From contig NZ_CP121634.1 in assembly GCF_029714945.1 (NCBI RefSeq), positions 7,399,001 to 7,463,000 on the forward strand: a stretch of DNA of 64,000 nt, in the 5' to 3' direction. The translations under genes were made by a program, and so were the position numbers. Below the pieces are notes generated by a model. That model saw only the letters and a list, made by a program, of their open reading frames with translations, had not been told where the DNA came from and ran no database searches. How positions within the stretch are numbered: the first letter of the stretch is position 1; every line of letters starts with the position of its first letter. This DNA comes from Bradyrhizobium sp. CIAT3101. GTDB lineage: Bacteria; Pseudomonadota; Alphaproteobacteria; Rhizobiales; Xanthobacteraceae. Positions 8,635-16,908 of the stretch are shown here, in pieces.

Positions 8635-8936
8635 GGCGGACCTCATGAAACGGCGCGGGTATCGGCATTTTAGCGGAAAGTGGCCGGCATGCGTGAACAC
8701 TTCGCCAGCAAAATGATGCGAATTGACGCGGCCGGGCGGCCGCCCCGGGGACCATAACGGCCGGGGCGTGGGGGCAGTTCCGGGAGGGGGCGCGGGCTGA
8801 ATGTCTCCCCATGTCATTCCGGGGCGCGCCTCTTGGCGCGAGCCCGGAATCCATACGCCCGATGGTGGTTATGGATTCCGGGCTCGACGCTACGCGTCGC
8901 CCCGGAATGACTGCGTGGAGGGAGTGCGGCCCGGCC
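8635..8936. other. Intergenic region upstream of fadE
   Basis: About 300 bp separate fadE from the flavin reductase-like gene. The part next to fadE should hold the fad promoter; I see no convincing operator. The distal part is filled by the palindromic repeat at 8813-8911. No credible open frame is present. Confidence 0.6.
8813..8911. repeat. Palindromic extragenic repeat (GTCATTCCGGGGC...GCCCCGGAATGAC)
   Basis: The element starts GTCATTCCGGGGCG and ends with the near-exact reverse complement CGCCCCGGAATGAC. An inner pair of complementary arms (GCCCGGAATCCATA and TATGGATTCCGGGC) would form a cruciform or long RNA hairpin. It has the form of the interspersed repeats common in Bradyrhizobium intergenic regions. 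Confidence 0.75.
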
Positions 8937-9560
8937 TTAATCCGGCCGGACCATCTCGAACATGTTTTCCGGCTTGATCTCGAAATAATCACCGCGACGG
9001 CCGGCGCGGACGATCGGGCGGGCGGCGGCGGTCTGGTAGACGCCGTCCTTGATCATGGCCTTGTCGATATGGACGGCGACGACCTCGCCGAGCGTCAGCC
9101 AGGCGTCGGCCTCCTTGCCGTCGGCGCCCTTGAGGCGGACGATGTCGGACACCTTGCACTCGAAGGCGACGGGGCTCTCGCCGACCCGCGGCACGTTGAC
9201 CAGCCTGCCCGGCACGGCGGTGAGACCCGCGATCTCGAACTCGTCGACCTCAGGCGCAACATGCGCCGCGGTCGCGTTCATGTGCTTGGCGAGATCCATG
9301 GTGGCGAGATTCCAGACGAACTCGCCGGTCTGCTGGATGTTCTCGACCGAGTCCTTCCAGTTGGTGGAGGAGAAGCCGATGATCGGCGGCACGTAAGCGA
9401 AGGCGTTGAAGAAGCTGTAGGGCGCGAGGTTGACGTGGCCCTTGCTGTCGCGCGACGAGATCCAGCCGATCGGCCGCGGCGCGATGATGGCGTTGAAGGG
9501 ATCGTGCTTGAGGCCGTGGCCCTTGGAGGGCTCGTAGAAGTACAGGTCTTTGTCGGTCAC
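8937..9560 (-). CDS. Flavin reductase-like (DIM6/NTAB family) FMN-binding protein
   Basis: The 207-residue product shows the flavin-reductase fold of FMN-binding split-barrel proteins: APRPIGWISSRDSKG near the start, NLAPYSFFNAFAYVPPIIGF, and a C-terminal YFEIKPENMFEMVRPD. Members use FMN and NAD(P)H to feed reduced flavin to monooxygenases, or act as uncharacterised oxidoreductases. The start is a GTG with GGAGAAG upstream. It lies 70 bp after the tetR gene on the same strand and may end the efflux operon. The partner enzyme is not visible here. Confidence 0.8.
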   Translation of the reverse strand: MTDKDLYFYEPSKGHGLKHDPFNAIIAPRPIGWISSRDSKGHVNLAPYSFFNAFAYVPPIIGFSSTNWKDSVENIQQTGEFVWNLATMDLAKHMNATAAHVAPEVDEFEIAGLTAVPGRLVNVPRVGESPVAFECKVSDIVRLKGADGKEADAWLTLGEVVAVHIDKAMIKDGVYQTAAARPIVRAGRRGDYFEIKPENMFEMVRPD

Positions 9561-9630
9561 GCGCTGCTTCTCCGCTATCCCGCCATTCCGGGCAATGCGA
9601 AGCAGCTTATAGGGGAAACCCGGCGGCCCG

Positions 9631-10230
9631 TCAGTGGCGCGGCGACAGACCCGCGATGACGAAATCGATCATCTGGTCGATGGTCGGGCCCGGCTTGGTG
9701 GCGCACTGGGCGATCATCTGGGGGTGGAAGAAGCGCATCATCGCGGTGCAGGCGCACAGCGAGGCCAGCTGCAGGTCCGGCGCTTCGAATTCGCCGGAAG
9801 CAACGCCCTGCGCGATCATCTGGCCCATGAAGCCGGCAATGCACTCCATATGGGCGACACAGACGTCCCAGTCCTCCTGCATGGCGATCTCGACCATCTC
9901 ATGCAGCTTGGAATCGCCGACATAGCGCTCGGTGTTCATGCGGTGGATGGTGGTGAGCAGCTCGCGGAAGCGCGGAAGCACCGGACCGGGTCGAGCCACG
10001 ATCCGCTGCGCCTCCAGCTCGACCTCGCCCATCAGGCCCCGCGCCACCGCCTGGTGGATCGCCTTCTTCGATTCGAAGAAGCGATAGACATTGGCGGGGC
10101 TCATCCGGAGCTCTTTGGCGATGTCCCCGACCGTGGTCTTCTGGTAGCCGATCACGCGGAACAGCCGCTCAGCCACCTCGAGAATACGATCCCGGGTGTC
10201 GCCTTCGATATGTTCCGCAACCAGTGTCAT
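9631..10230 (-). CDS. TetR-family transcriptional regulator of the RND efflux operon
   Basis: The 199-residue protein has a typical TetR N-terminal HTH (RDRILEVAERLFRVIGYQKT, then VGDIAKELRMSPANVYRFFE, residues ~12-55) and a helical ligand-binding C-terminus. It starts 33 bp after the RND pump gene stops on the same strand, so it is probably co-transcribed with the pump and acts as its feedback repressor. A candidate operator is the inverted repeat at 14737-14767. The inducer is unknown. Confidence 0.87.
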   Translation of the reverse strand: MTLVAEHIEGDTRDRILEVAERLFRVIGYQKTTVGDIAKELRMSPANVYRFFESKKAIHQAVARGLMGEVELEAQRIVARPGPVLPRFRELLTTIHRMNTERYVGDSKLHEMVEIAMQEDWDVCVAHMECIAGFMGQMIAQGVASGEFEAPDLQLASLCACTAMMRFFHPQMIAQCATKPGPTIDQMIDFVIAGLSPRH

Positions 10231-10263
10231 GTGTCAGGACTCGTCCGTCGGTAGTCTTCTCAT

Positions 10264-13200
10264 TTATTCAGCCGCTTCAGCAAGCGGAATTGCGTGCTGG
10301 TCATCGCTCCCATGCTGCGGCGCGGCAGGCTGCTCGGGGGTGCCGGCCTCGTCGAGGCTCTTGCGGAACCACAGGGCGTAAAGGCCCGGCAGGTACAGCA
10401 GCGTCAGGAACGTCGCGACGAACAGGCCGCCCATGATCGTGATCGCCATCGGGCCCCAGAAGGCCGACCGCGACAGCGGGATCATCGCGAGGATAGCGGC
10501 GAGCGCCGTCAACACCACCGGGCGGGCGCGGCGGACGGTCGCCTCCACGATCGCCTCCCGGCGAGTCAAGCCGTGAGACACGTCGGTCTCGATCTGGTCG
10601 ACCAGGATGACCGTGTTGCGCATGATCATGCCGGCGAGCGCGATCAGGCCCAGCAGCGCCACGAAGCCGAACGGCGCGTTGGCGACGTTGAGGCCGAAGG
10701 AGGCACCGACGATGCCGAGCGGCGCGGTCAGGAACACCAGGATCAGGCGCGAGAAGCTCTGCAGCTGGAACATCAGCAGCGTCAGCATCACCATGACCAT
10801 CAGCGGGAAGAGGATGAAGATCGAGGCATTGCCCTTGGCGGATTCCTCGAACGCACCACCCGGCTCGATGCGGTAGGCCGGCTCGAGGTAGTCCTTGATC
10901 TGCTGCAGCTTCGGCGTGATCTGGTTGGTGACGTCGGGCGCCTGCACGCCGTCGACGACGTCCGAGCGCACGGTGATCGCCATGTCGCGGTTGCGCCGCC
11001 ACATGATCGGCTCCTCGTGGGCGTACTCGATCTTGGCGATCTGCTGCAGCGGCACGGCAACGCCGTTCTTCGAGGTGATGGTGAGATCACCGACGCCGCC
11101 GAGATCGAGGCGCTCGGACGGAATCGCGCGGGCAACCACGCCAACCTTCTCGATGCCGTCACGTACGGTCGTGACCTGCGCGCCCGAGATCAGCATGGAC
11201 AGCGCCTGGGAGACGTCCTGGGGGGTGAGACCCATGGCACGGGCGCGATCCTGGTCGACGACGAGCTTGAGGTAAGGCGACTGCTCGTTCCAGTCGAGCT
11301 GGACGTCCTTGACGTTCTTGTTCTGCCGCATGACGTCGCGAACCTGGTAGGCGATCTCGCGCACCTTGTTGGCGTCCGGGCCGATCACGCGGAACTGGAC
11401 GGGGAAGCCGACCGGCGGACCGAAATTGAAACGGTCGACGCGCACCCGCGCCTCGGTCAGCATGCCGTCGGCAACCGCGCCTTCGATCTTGGCCTTGACC
11501 CGTTCGCGTGCCTCGACGCCCTTGGCGACGATGACGATCTCGGCAAAGGCCTCGTTCGGCAGCTGCGGGTTGAGGCCGAGCCAGAAGCGCGGCGAGCCCT
11601 GGCCGACATAAGAGGTATAGGTCTCGATGTCCTTGTCGTCCTTGAGCAGCGTCTCGGCCTTCTTCACGGCCTTCTCGGTGACGTTGAAGGCGGTGCCTTC
11701 GGGCAGACGCAGCTGGAGGAACAGCTCGGGCCGCTCCGACAGCGGGAAGAACTGCTGCTGGACATGGCCGAAGCCGACGATGGAGGCGATGAAGACGCCG
11801 ACGGTCGCGACCACCACGGTGATGCGGTGATTGACGCACCATTGCACGATGGCGCGCAGGCCGCGGTACATGCGGGTCTCGTAGACCGCGTGCGGATCGT
11901 GATTGTGATGCACCTTGATGTTGGGCAGCAGCATGACGCCGATATAGGGCGTGAAGATCACCGCCACGAACCAGGATGCGACCAGCGCGATCGCCACGAT
12001 CCAGAAGATGCTGCCGGCATATTCGCCGACCGCGGAATTGGCAAAGCCGATGGGGAGGAAGCCAGCGGCCGTGACCAGCGTTCCCGTGAGCATCGGAAAC
12101 GCAGTGGATTCCCAGGCAAAGGACGCCGCACGCATGCGATCCCAGCCCTGCTCCATCTTCACCACCATCATCTCGACCGCGATGATGGCGTCGTCGACGA
12201 GCAAGCCGAGCGCGATGATCAGCGCGCCGAGCGTGATGCGGTGCAGGTCGAGCGACATCGTGTTCATGACGATGAAGACGATGCCGAGCACCAGCGGCAC
12301 GGAGAGCGCGACCACGATGCCGGTGCGCCAGCCGAGCGCGAGGAATGAGACGAACAGCACGATGACGAGCGCTTCCATGAAGGAGTGCACGAACTCGCCG
12401 ACGGCGTGCTCGACCACCTTGGGCTGATCGGCGATCAGCGCGACGTCGACGCCCTGCGGCACGGCCTTCATGAACTCCGCGGTCGCCTTCTCGACCTCCT
12501 TGCCGAGCTCGAGGATGTTGGCGCCCTTGGCGGTGACGACGCCGATGCCGATCGCGGGCTTGCCTTCCTGACGGACGACGAAGCTCGGCGGGTCGACGTA
12601 GCCATGGGTGACGGTGGCGATGTCGCCGAGGCGGAACACGCGGCCGTTGCTCTCGACGGGGGTCTCGGCCACGGCCTTGGCGCCGTCGAGCGCACCGGTG
12701 ACGCGCAGCGGCACGCGCTGCGACGAGGTCTCGACCGTGCCGGCCGGGGTCACGTTGTTCTGCTTGGCAAGCGAATCGAACAGCGCCTGCGGCGTGATGC
12801 CGAGGGTGGCGAGCTTCGCATGCGAAAACTCGACGAAGATGCGCTCGTCCTGATTGCCGTAGACGTCAACCTTGGTGACGCCGGGCACCTTGAGCAGGCG
12901 TTGACGAAAACCTTCGGAGACCTTCTTGAGCTGGGCGTAATCGGCGCCGTCGCCGGTCATCATATAGAGGATGGAATCGACGTCGGAGAACTCGTCGTTG
13001 ACGACCGGTCCCAGAATCCCTGCGGGCAACTGGCCCTGCACGTCGACGAGCTTCTTGCGCAGGAGATAGAAGAGATAAGGCACATCCTTCGGCGGCGTGG
13101 AGTCGCGGAAGGTGACCTGAAGCGCGGTGAAGCCGGGCTTGGAATAGGTCTGCACCTTCTCGAAATAGGGCAGCTCCTGGATCTTCTTCTCGATGGGATC

Positions 13201-13401
13201 GGCGACCTGGGTCTGCATTTCCTGCGCGGTCGCGCCCGGCCACATCACCGAGACGTTGACCACCTTCACCGTGAAGAACGGATCCTCGGCGCGGCCGAGC
13301 TTCTGATAGGAGAAGAAGCCGGCGACGCCGAGCACGAGCATCAGGAACAGCACCAGCGTCGGATGGCTGACGGCCCAGGCCGAAAGGTTGAAGCGCTTCA
13401 T
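10264..13401 (-). CDS. RND-family multidrug efflux permease
   Basis: The 1045-residue inner-membrane pump has an RND layout: TM1 at the N-terminus (LVLFLMLVLGVAGFFSY), a large periplasmic loop, TM2-6 with the proton-relay Asp pair in GLLVDDAIIAVE (about residue 405), a second periplasmic loop and TM7-12. In the C-terminal relay helix, MIMRNTVILVDQ has Arg where AcrB has Lys940. The ATG at 13401 is favoured by GGAGAG six bases upstream. It works with the adaptor encoded upstream. No TolC-like channel gene is in the window, so it must borrow one. It resembles the TriC/VexF type rather than AcrB proper. Confidence 0.9.
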   Translation of the reverse strand: MKRFNLSAWAVSHPTLVLFLMLVLGVAGFFSYQKLGRAEDPFFTVKVVNVSVMWPGATAQEMQTQVADPIEKKIQELPYFEKVQTYSKPGFTALQVTFRDSTPPKDVPYLFYLLRKKLVDVQGQLPAGILGPVVNDEFSDVDSILYMMTGDGADYAQLKKVSEGFRQRLLKVPGVTKVDVYGNQDERIFVEFSHAKLATLGITPQALFDSLAKQNNVTPAGTVETSSQRVPLRVTGALDGAKAVAETPVESNGRVFRLGDIATVTHGYVDPPSFVVRQEGKPAIGIGVVTAKGANILELGKEVEKATAEFMKAVPQGVDVALIADQPKVVEHAVGEFVHSFMEALVIVLFVSFLALGWRTGIVVALSVPLVLGIVFIVMNTMSLDLHRITLGALIIALGLLVDDAIIAVEMMVVKMEQGWDRMRAASFAWESTAFPMLTGTLVTAAGFLPIGFANSAVGEYAGSIFWIVAIALVASWFVAVIFTPYIGVMLLPNIKVHHNHDPHAVYETRMYRGLRAIVQWCVNHRITVVVATVGVFIASIVGFGHVQQQFFPLSERPELFLQLRLPEGTAFNVTEKAVKKAETLLKDDKDIETYTSYVGQGSPRFWLGLNPQLPNEAFAEIVIVAKGVEARERVKAKIEGAVADGMLTEARVRVDRFNFGPPVGFPVQFRVIGPDANKVREIAYQVRDVMRQNKNVKDVQLDWNEQSPYLKLVVDQDRARAMGLTPQDVSQALSMLISGAQVTTVRDGIEKVGVVARAIPSERLDLGGVGDLTITSKNGVAVPLQQIAKIEYAHEEPIMWRRNRDMAITVRSDVVDGVQAPDVTNQITPKLQQIKDYLEPAYRIEPGGAFEESAKGNASIFILFPLMVMVMLTLLMFQLQSFSRLILVFLTAPLGIVGASFGLNVANAPFGFVALLGLIALAGMIMRNTVILVDQIETDVSHGLTRREAIVEATVRRARPVVLTALAAILAMIPLSRSAFWGPMAITIMGGLFVATFLTLLYLPGLYALWFRKSLDEAGTPEQPAAPQHGSDDQHAIPLAEAAE

Positions 13402-13462
13402 CGCACTCTCCGGAAAAAACGATCCACTTGCCAAAAACGACAGCCACTCTGTTCAAGGCGTC

Positions 13463-13520
13463 GTCGCGAGGCAGCGAAGCAATCCAGGGGGCTGGGCAGG
13501 TTCTGGATCGCTTCGCCGCT
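13463..13520. repeat. Short palindromic repeat between adaptor and pump genes
   Basis: GCGAAGCAATCCAG near 13474-13487 is answered by CTGGATCGCTTCGC at 13503-13516, giving a hairpin of ~14 bp arms inside the 180-bp gap of the efflux operon. It resembles dispersed 'GCGAAGCAATCCAG' repeats of Bradyrhizobium and might modulate the adaptor:pump expression ratio. Confidence 0.6.
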
Positions 13521-13582
13521 TCAGCCGTTGCGTAGGGGCAAAGGCCGAAACTCACCTCACACGACGTAACTGGTCGTAACGC

Positions 13583-14689
13583 TCAGAAAGACAGTGACGA
13601 CACCACCCGCACCTTCTGGCCGGGATCGAGCTTCTGCACGCCGAGCGTGACGATCTTGGCACCCTCGTCAACACCGCTGGTGATGACGACGTCGTTGCTG
13701 TCGTAGGACTTCACCGCCACCGGCTTCAGCGTGACCGCGCCATTGTCGTCGACGACATAGAAGGACGGCTTGCCGCCTTCGTTGAACAGCGCCGACAGCG
13801 GCAGCCGCGCGACGCGCTCGGTGGCGGCGTCCGACAGCGTCAGCGTCGCGGTCATGCCGAGCGAAACCTTGTCGTCGGCTTCGGGCAGCGAGAACTTTGC
13901 GAGATAGGTGCGCGTGGCGGAATCCGCGGTGGGCGCGATCTCGCGCAGCTTCGCCGTGTACTTCTTGTCCGGCTCCGACCAAAGAGTGACGCTGGCGGCG
14001 CCCGACTTGGCACGTCCGACCAGCGTCTCAGGGATCGCGACGACCGCTTCCTTTTCGGCAAAGCGGGCGACGCGGATCGAGGTCTGGCCTGCGGCAACCA
14101 CCTGGCCGGGCTCGATCAGCGTTGCGGTGACGACGCCACGGGCGTCGGCGTTGAGCGTCGCGTAGGAAAGGGAATTCTTGGTCAGTTCAACCGAGCGGAC
14201 GGCGCGGTCGAGGCGCGCACGGGCCTCGTCGGCAGCAGCGCGGCTCGAATCCAGCGCCGCATCCGTGGTCCAGCCCTTGGCCTTCAAATCCTTGGCGCGC
14301 TGCTCGGCGGCGGCGGCCTGGGCCAGCACGCCAGTGGCGGCGGTCTGCTCGGCGACGGCCTGCTCGGCCTGGAGCTTCAGATCGATCTCGTCGAGGGTAG
14401 CGAGCGGCTGGCCGATCTCGACGGTCTGGCCGACCTCGACCAGACGCTTGTCGACCTTGCCGGCGACGCGAAAGCCGAGGTCGCTCTCGATCCGGGGGCG
14501 GATGGTCCCAACGAAGCTGCGCTCCGGGGTCTCGGCATCATAATGAGCGGTTGCGACCAGAACCGGCCGCGGCGGCTCGGCCTTCTGCGCCACGGTATCG
14601 TTGCACCCAGCCAGCGCGGCGGCCATCAGGGCCAGCGACACACCCGCCAAGAGCCTGGAATAGCTGGACAAAACGGACCGAACGAACAT
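13583..14689 (-). CDS. RND efflux periplasmic adaptor (membrane-fusion lipoprotein)
   Basis: The 368-residue protein carries a lipoprotein signal with lipobox LAGC (Cys29), so it is anchored in the inner membrane facing the periplasm. A barrel-sandwich half (VGTIRPRIESDLGFRVAGKV, VEVGQTVEIGQPLATLDE), a coiled-coil hairpin rich in Ala/Glu/Lys (~residues 105-170), the second lipoyl half (ATLIEPGQVVAAGQ) and beta-barrel/membrane-proximal domains follow the AcrA/HlyD order. It is the first gene of the operon with the RND pump and TetR. A dyad upstream of its start may be the TetR site. Confidence 0.9.
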   Translation of the reverse strand: MFVRSVLSSYSRLLAGVSLALMAAALAGCNDTVAQKAEPPRPVLVATAHYDAETPERSFVGTIRPRIESDLGFRVAGKVDKRLVEVGQTVEIGQPLATLDEIDLKLQAEQAVAEQTAATGVLAQAAAAEQRAKDLKAKGWTTDAALDSSRAAADEARARLDRAVRSVELTKNSLSYATLNADARGVVTATLIEPGQVVAAGQTSIRVARFAEKEAVVAIPETLVGRAKSGAASVTLWSEPDKKYTAKLREIAPTADSATRTYLAKFSLPEADDKVSLGMTATLTLSDAATERVARLPLSALFNEGGKPSFYVVDDNGAVTLKPVAVKSYDSNDVVITSGVDEGAKIVTLGVQKLDPGQKVRVVSSLSF

Positions 14690-14736
14690 CGGAGGACACT
14701 CCTGCGTCTGTAATGAGAGGAATGTCGACTAATCAC

Positions 14737-14767
14737 TGATAAAAGTCAATAATCGTCAGTTATCAGA
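14737..14767. promoter_or_regulatory. Candidate TetR operator upstream of the efflux adaptor gene
   Basis: A perfect 7-bp inverted repeat, CTGATAA ... TTATCAG, with a 17-bp spacer lies 48-78 bp upstream of the adaptor start, where the promoter should be. The spacer holds AT-rich TCAATAAT. TetR-family repressors bind dyads of this size. The assignment rests on position and symmetry only. Confidence 0.45.
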
Positions 14768-14878
14768 AAAGCGTGATCGTTAAGGGGTGGTAAGGATTGC
14801 GAGGGCACGGTTGAGGAGGTGCTATAGTAGGCTTCGCGGAGGCTTGTAGCCCGAATCCCTCGCCTCAGGCGCGATGCC

Positions 14879-14966
14879 GTAGGGTGGGCAAAACGAAGCG
14901 TGCCCACCCATTTTTCGTGATCGAGAGAGCTCGTGGGCACGGCGCAAATGCGCCTTTGCCCACCCT
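14879..14966. repeat. GTAGGGTGGGC palindromic repeat, copy 1
   Basis: GTAGGGTGGGCAAAACGAAGCG... closes with GCGCCTTTGCCCACCCT, with inner arms GCGTGCCCACC and GTGGGCACGGCGC. It is the first of three copies in the window (others at 16814-16892 and 25000-25092). The right end has diverged from CCCTACGG to CCCTCCGG. It lies beyond the 3' end of the MFS transporter gene. Confidence 0.85.
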
Positions 14967-14986
14967 CCGGGCCTGTTCGCTCGGCG

Positions 14987-16315
14987 CTACCGCCCCTGCT
15001 CGGCGAACTCGTGCTTGGTCTCGTGGCCGCCGACAAAGACCAATATGCCGGCGAGCAGCGGCAGGACCGCGAGCACCAGCAGACCCGTCGAAGTCTGTCC
15101 GGTCGCTTCCTTGACCCAGCCGATCAGATACGGGCCGCCGAAGCCGGCCAGATTGCCGATCGAGTTGATCAGCGCGATGGCGCCGGCGGCCGCCGTGCCC
15201 GACAGCCAGGAGGTCGGCAAGGTCCAGAACACGCCGAACACGCAGAACACGCCGATCGCGGCGAAGGTCAGCGCCACCATCGTCATGGTGGGATCGGTGA
15301 CGTAGCTGGAGATGGCGAGCGCGACCGCGATCAGGATCATGGGCGCGCCGACATGCATCACGCGTTCGCGCGTGGCATCCGAATGCCGCGCCCACAGGAT
15401 CATGGCGACCGTGCCGAACACATAGGGGATCGCGGTGACGAATCCGGTCTGGGCGTTGGTGAGGCCGAACGCCTTGACGATCTGCGGCAGCCAGAACTGC
15501 ATGCCGTAAAGCGCGCCGACGAAGCCGAAATAGATCAGGCTCAGCATGATCACCTTGGGTGAGGACAGCGCCTCGCCAAGCGTCAGATGCTTCACGGCCT
15601 GCTTGGCCGCGATCTCGGCATCAAGCCTCGCCTTGAGCCAGGCCTTCTGCTCGGCCGAGAGCCAGTCCGCCTTCTCCGGCCTGTCGGTGAGGTAGAACCA
15701 GGTGACGATGCCGAGCAGCACCGAGGGGATGCCCTCGAGAATGAACAGCCACTGCCAGCCCTTCAGGCCCATGACGCCGTCGAGCCCGAGCAGCAGGCCC
15801 GAGATCGGCGCGCCGATCACGGTCGAGACCGGCACGGCGATCGCGAAGGCCGCAAGGAAGCGGCCGCGATATTCGGCCGGGTACCAATAGGTCAGATAGA
15901 GGATGATGCCGGGGAAGAACCCGGCTTCGGCCACGCCGAGCAGGAAGCGCAGGACATAGAAGCTGGTCACACCGTTCACCAACGCCATCAGGGCCGAGAT
16001 GATGCCCCAGGTCACCATGATACGGGCGATCCAGCGGCTGGCACCGAATTTCTCCAGCGCCAGATTGCTCGGCACCTCGAAGATGAAATAACCGATGAAG
16101 AAGATGCCGGCGCCCCAGGAGAAGATCAGCGGCGTGAACTTCAGCTCGGCGTTCATGGTCAGCGCGGCGAAGCCGAGATTGACGCGGTCGAGATAGGAGA
16201 AGAAGTAGGCCAGCACCAGGAACGGGATCAGGCGCCAGGAGATGGCGCGGATGGTCGAGGTTTCGATGGCGCTTTTCGCACCGGCGGAACCGGTATAGGT
16301 CGTGGTCTGGCTCAT
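14987..16315 (-). CDS. MFS transporter, anion:cation symporter (ACS) type
   Basis: The 442-residue membrane protein has about 12 hydrophobic segments and the ACS-family signature in TM1-2 (FFSYLDRVNLGFAALTMN), then FEVPSNLALEKFGASRWIAR and GVAEAGFFPGIILYLTYWYP. Such proteins import organic acids such as phthalate, tartrate, 4-hydroxyphenylacetate or hexuronates with protons. There is no adjacent catabolic gene to name the substrate. The ATG start follows GGGGGAAG. The gene is flanked by copies of the GTAGGGTGGGC repeat. Confidence 0.87.
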   Translation of the reverse strand: MSQTTTYTGSAGAKSAIETSTIRAISWRLIPFLVLAYFFSYLDRVNLGFAALTMNAELKFTPLIFSWGAGIFFIGYFIFEVPSNLALEKFGASRWIARIMVTWGIISALMALVNGVTSFYVLRFLLGVAEAGFFPGIILYLTYWYPAEYRGRFLAAFAIAVPVSTVIGAPISGLLLGLDGVMGLKGWQWLFILEGIPSVLLGIVTWFYLTDRPEKADWLSAEQKAWLKARLDAEIAAKQAVKHLTLGEALSSPKVIMLSLIYFGFVGALYGMQFWLPQIVKAFGLTNAQTGFVTAIPYVFGTVAMILWARHSDATRERVMHVGAPMILIAVALAISSYVTDPTMTMVALTFAAIGVFCVFGVFWTLPTSWLSGTAAAGAIALINSIGNLAGFGGPYLIGWVKEATGQTSTGLLVLAVLPLLAGILVFVGGHETKHEFAEQGR

Positions 16316-16382
16316 GGCTTCCCCCAGGGTTGTTGCTTTTATGGGCTAATTGGCGGTTTTCAGCATCGCGGGCAAAGAGTCA

Positions 16383-16871
16383 ATGGAAGCCATGCACGGA
16401 GCGCAGCCGGTCAACACCCTTGCGCTGCGACGACGGATGCTGGTCCGAGCCGGACTGGCGCTCGCCGTGATCGCCTGCGGGCTGTCCCTACGCTGGTACG
16501 GCTTTCCGATCGGCCTTCCGGCCTTCGTGGTCAAGTACGGCGGCTCGCTGCTGTGGGCGACGATGGTGTTCCTACTGGTCGGGGTTGTGCTGCCGCTGAT
16601 GTCGCGGAGCCAGATCGCGGCCGTCGCCATGGTGATCGCGATCGTGGTCGAGCTTTCGCGGCTGGTGCATACGCCCTGGCTCGATGCGTTCCGGCTCACC
16701 ACCGCCGGTGCGTTGCTGTTGGGCCGGATCTTCTCGCTGTGGAATCTGGTGGCGTATGCGGCCGGGATTTTGCTTGGCGTTTGGATCGACCAGCTCGCGG
16801 CGTTGCACAGTCTCGTAGGGTGGGCAAAGCGAAGCGTGCCCACCACAAGCAGATGGTGGGCACGGCGCTAA
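16383..16871 (+). CDS. DUF2809-type membrane protein with repeat-derived C-terminus
   Basis: The ~162-residue product has four to five hydrophobic segments (ALAVIACGLSLRWYGFPIG, LWATMVFLLVGVVLPLM, IAAVAMVIAIVVELSRLVHT, LVAYAAGILLGVWIDQLAAL) in the order of DUF2809 membrane proteins. The conserved HTPWLDAFRLTTAGALLLGR loop supports this. Function is unknown. The last ~20 residues (VGWAKRSVPTTSRWWARR) are encoded by the palindromic repeat at 16814-16892, which also supplies the stop. The ATG at 16383 is preferred to a TTG 33 bp upstream, but the start is uncertain. Confidence 0.75.
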   Translation: MEAMHGAQPVNTLALRRRMLVRAGLALAVIACGLSLRWYGFPIGLPAFVVKYGGSLLWATMVFLLVGVVLPLMSRSQIAAVAMVIAIVVELSRLVHTPWLDAFRLTTAGALLLGRIFSLWNLVAYAAGILLGVWIDQLAALHSLVGWAKRSVPTTSRWWARR

Positions 16872-16892
16872 CGCGCCTTTGCCCACCCTACG
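16814..16892. repeat. GTAGGGTGGGC palindromic repeat, copy 2 (overlaps a gene 3' end)
   Basis: CGTAGGGTGGGCAAAGCGAA pairs with GCGCCTTTGCCCACCCTACG at the other end, with inner arms GCGTGCCCACC and GGTGGGCACGGCGC. It overlaps the last ~58 bp of the DUF2809 gene and provides that gene's stop codon. The YcaQ-like gene ends immediately to the right on the other strand, so the hairpin sits between two convergent genes. Confidence 0.9.
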
Positions 16893-16908
16893 GGACCGGT
16901 ATCTGGCC

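Noticed and set aside
6361..8673. Long plus-strand frame opposite fadE
   Set aside because: It is exactly antisense to fadE, with no recognisable domain and abundant Arg/Glu/Ala/His runs typical of antisense frames.
10294..12348. Plus-strand 684-codon frame opposite the RND pump
   Set aside because: Highly charged antisense shadow of the RND gene, with no motifs.
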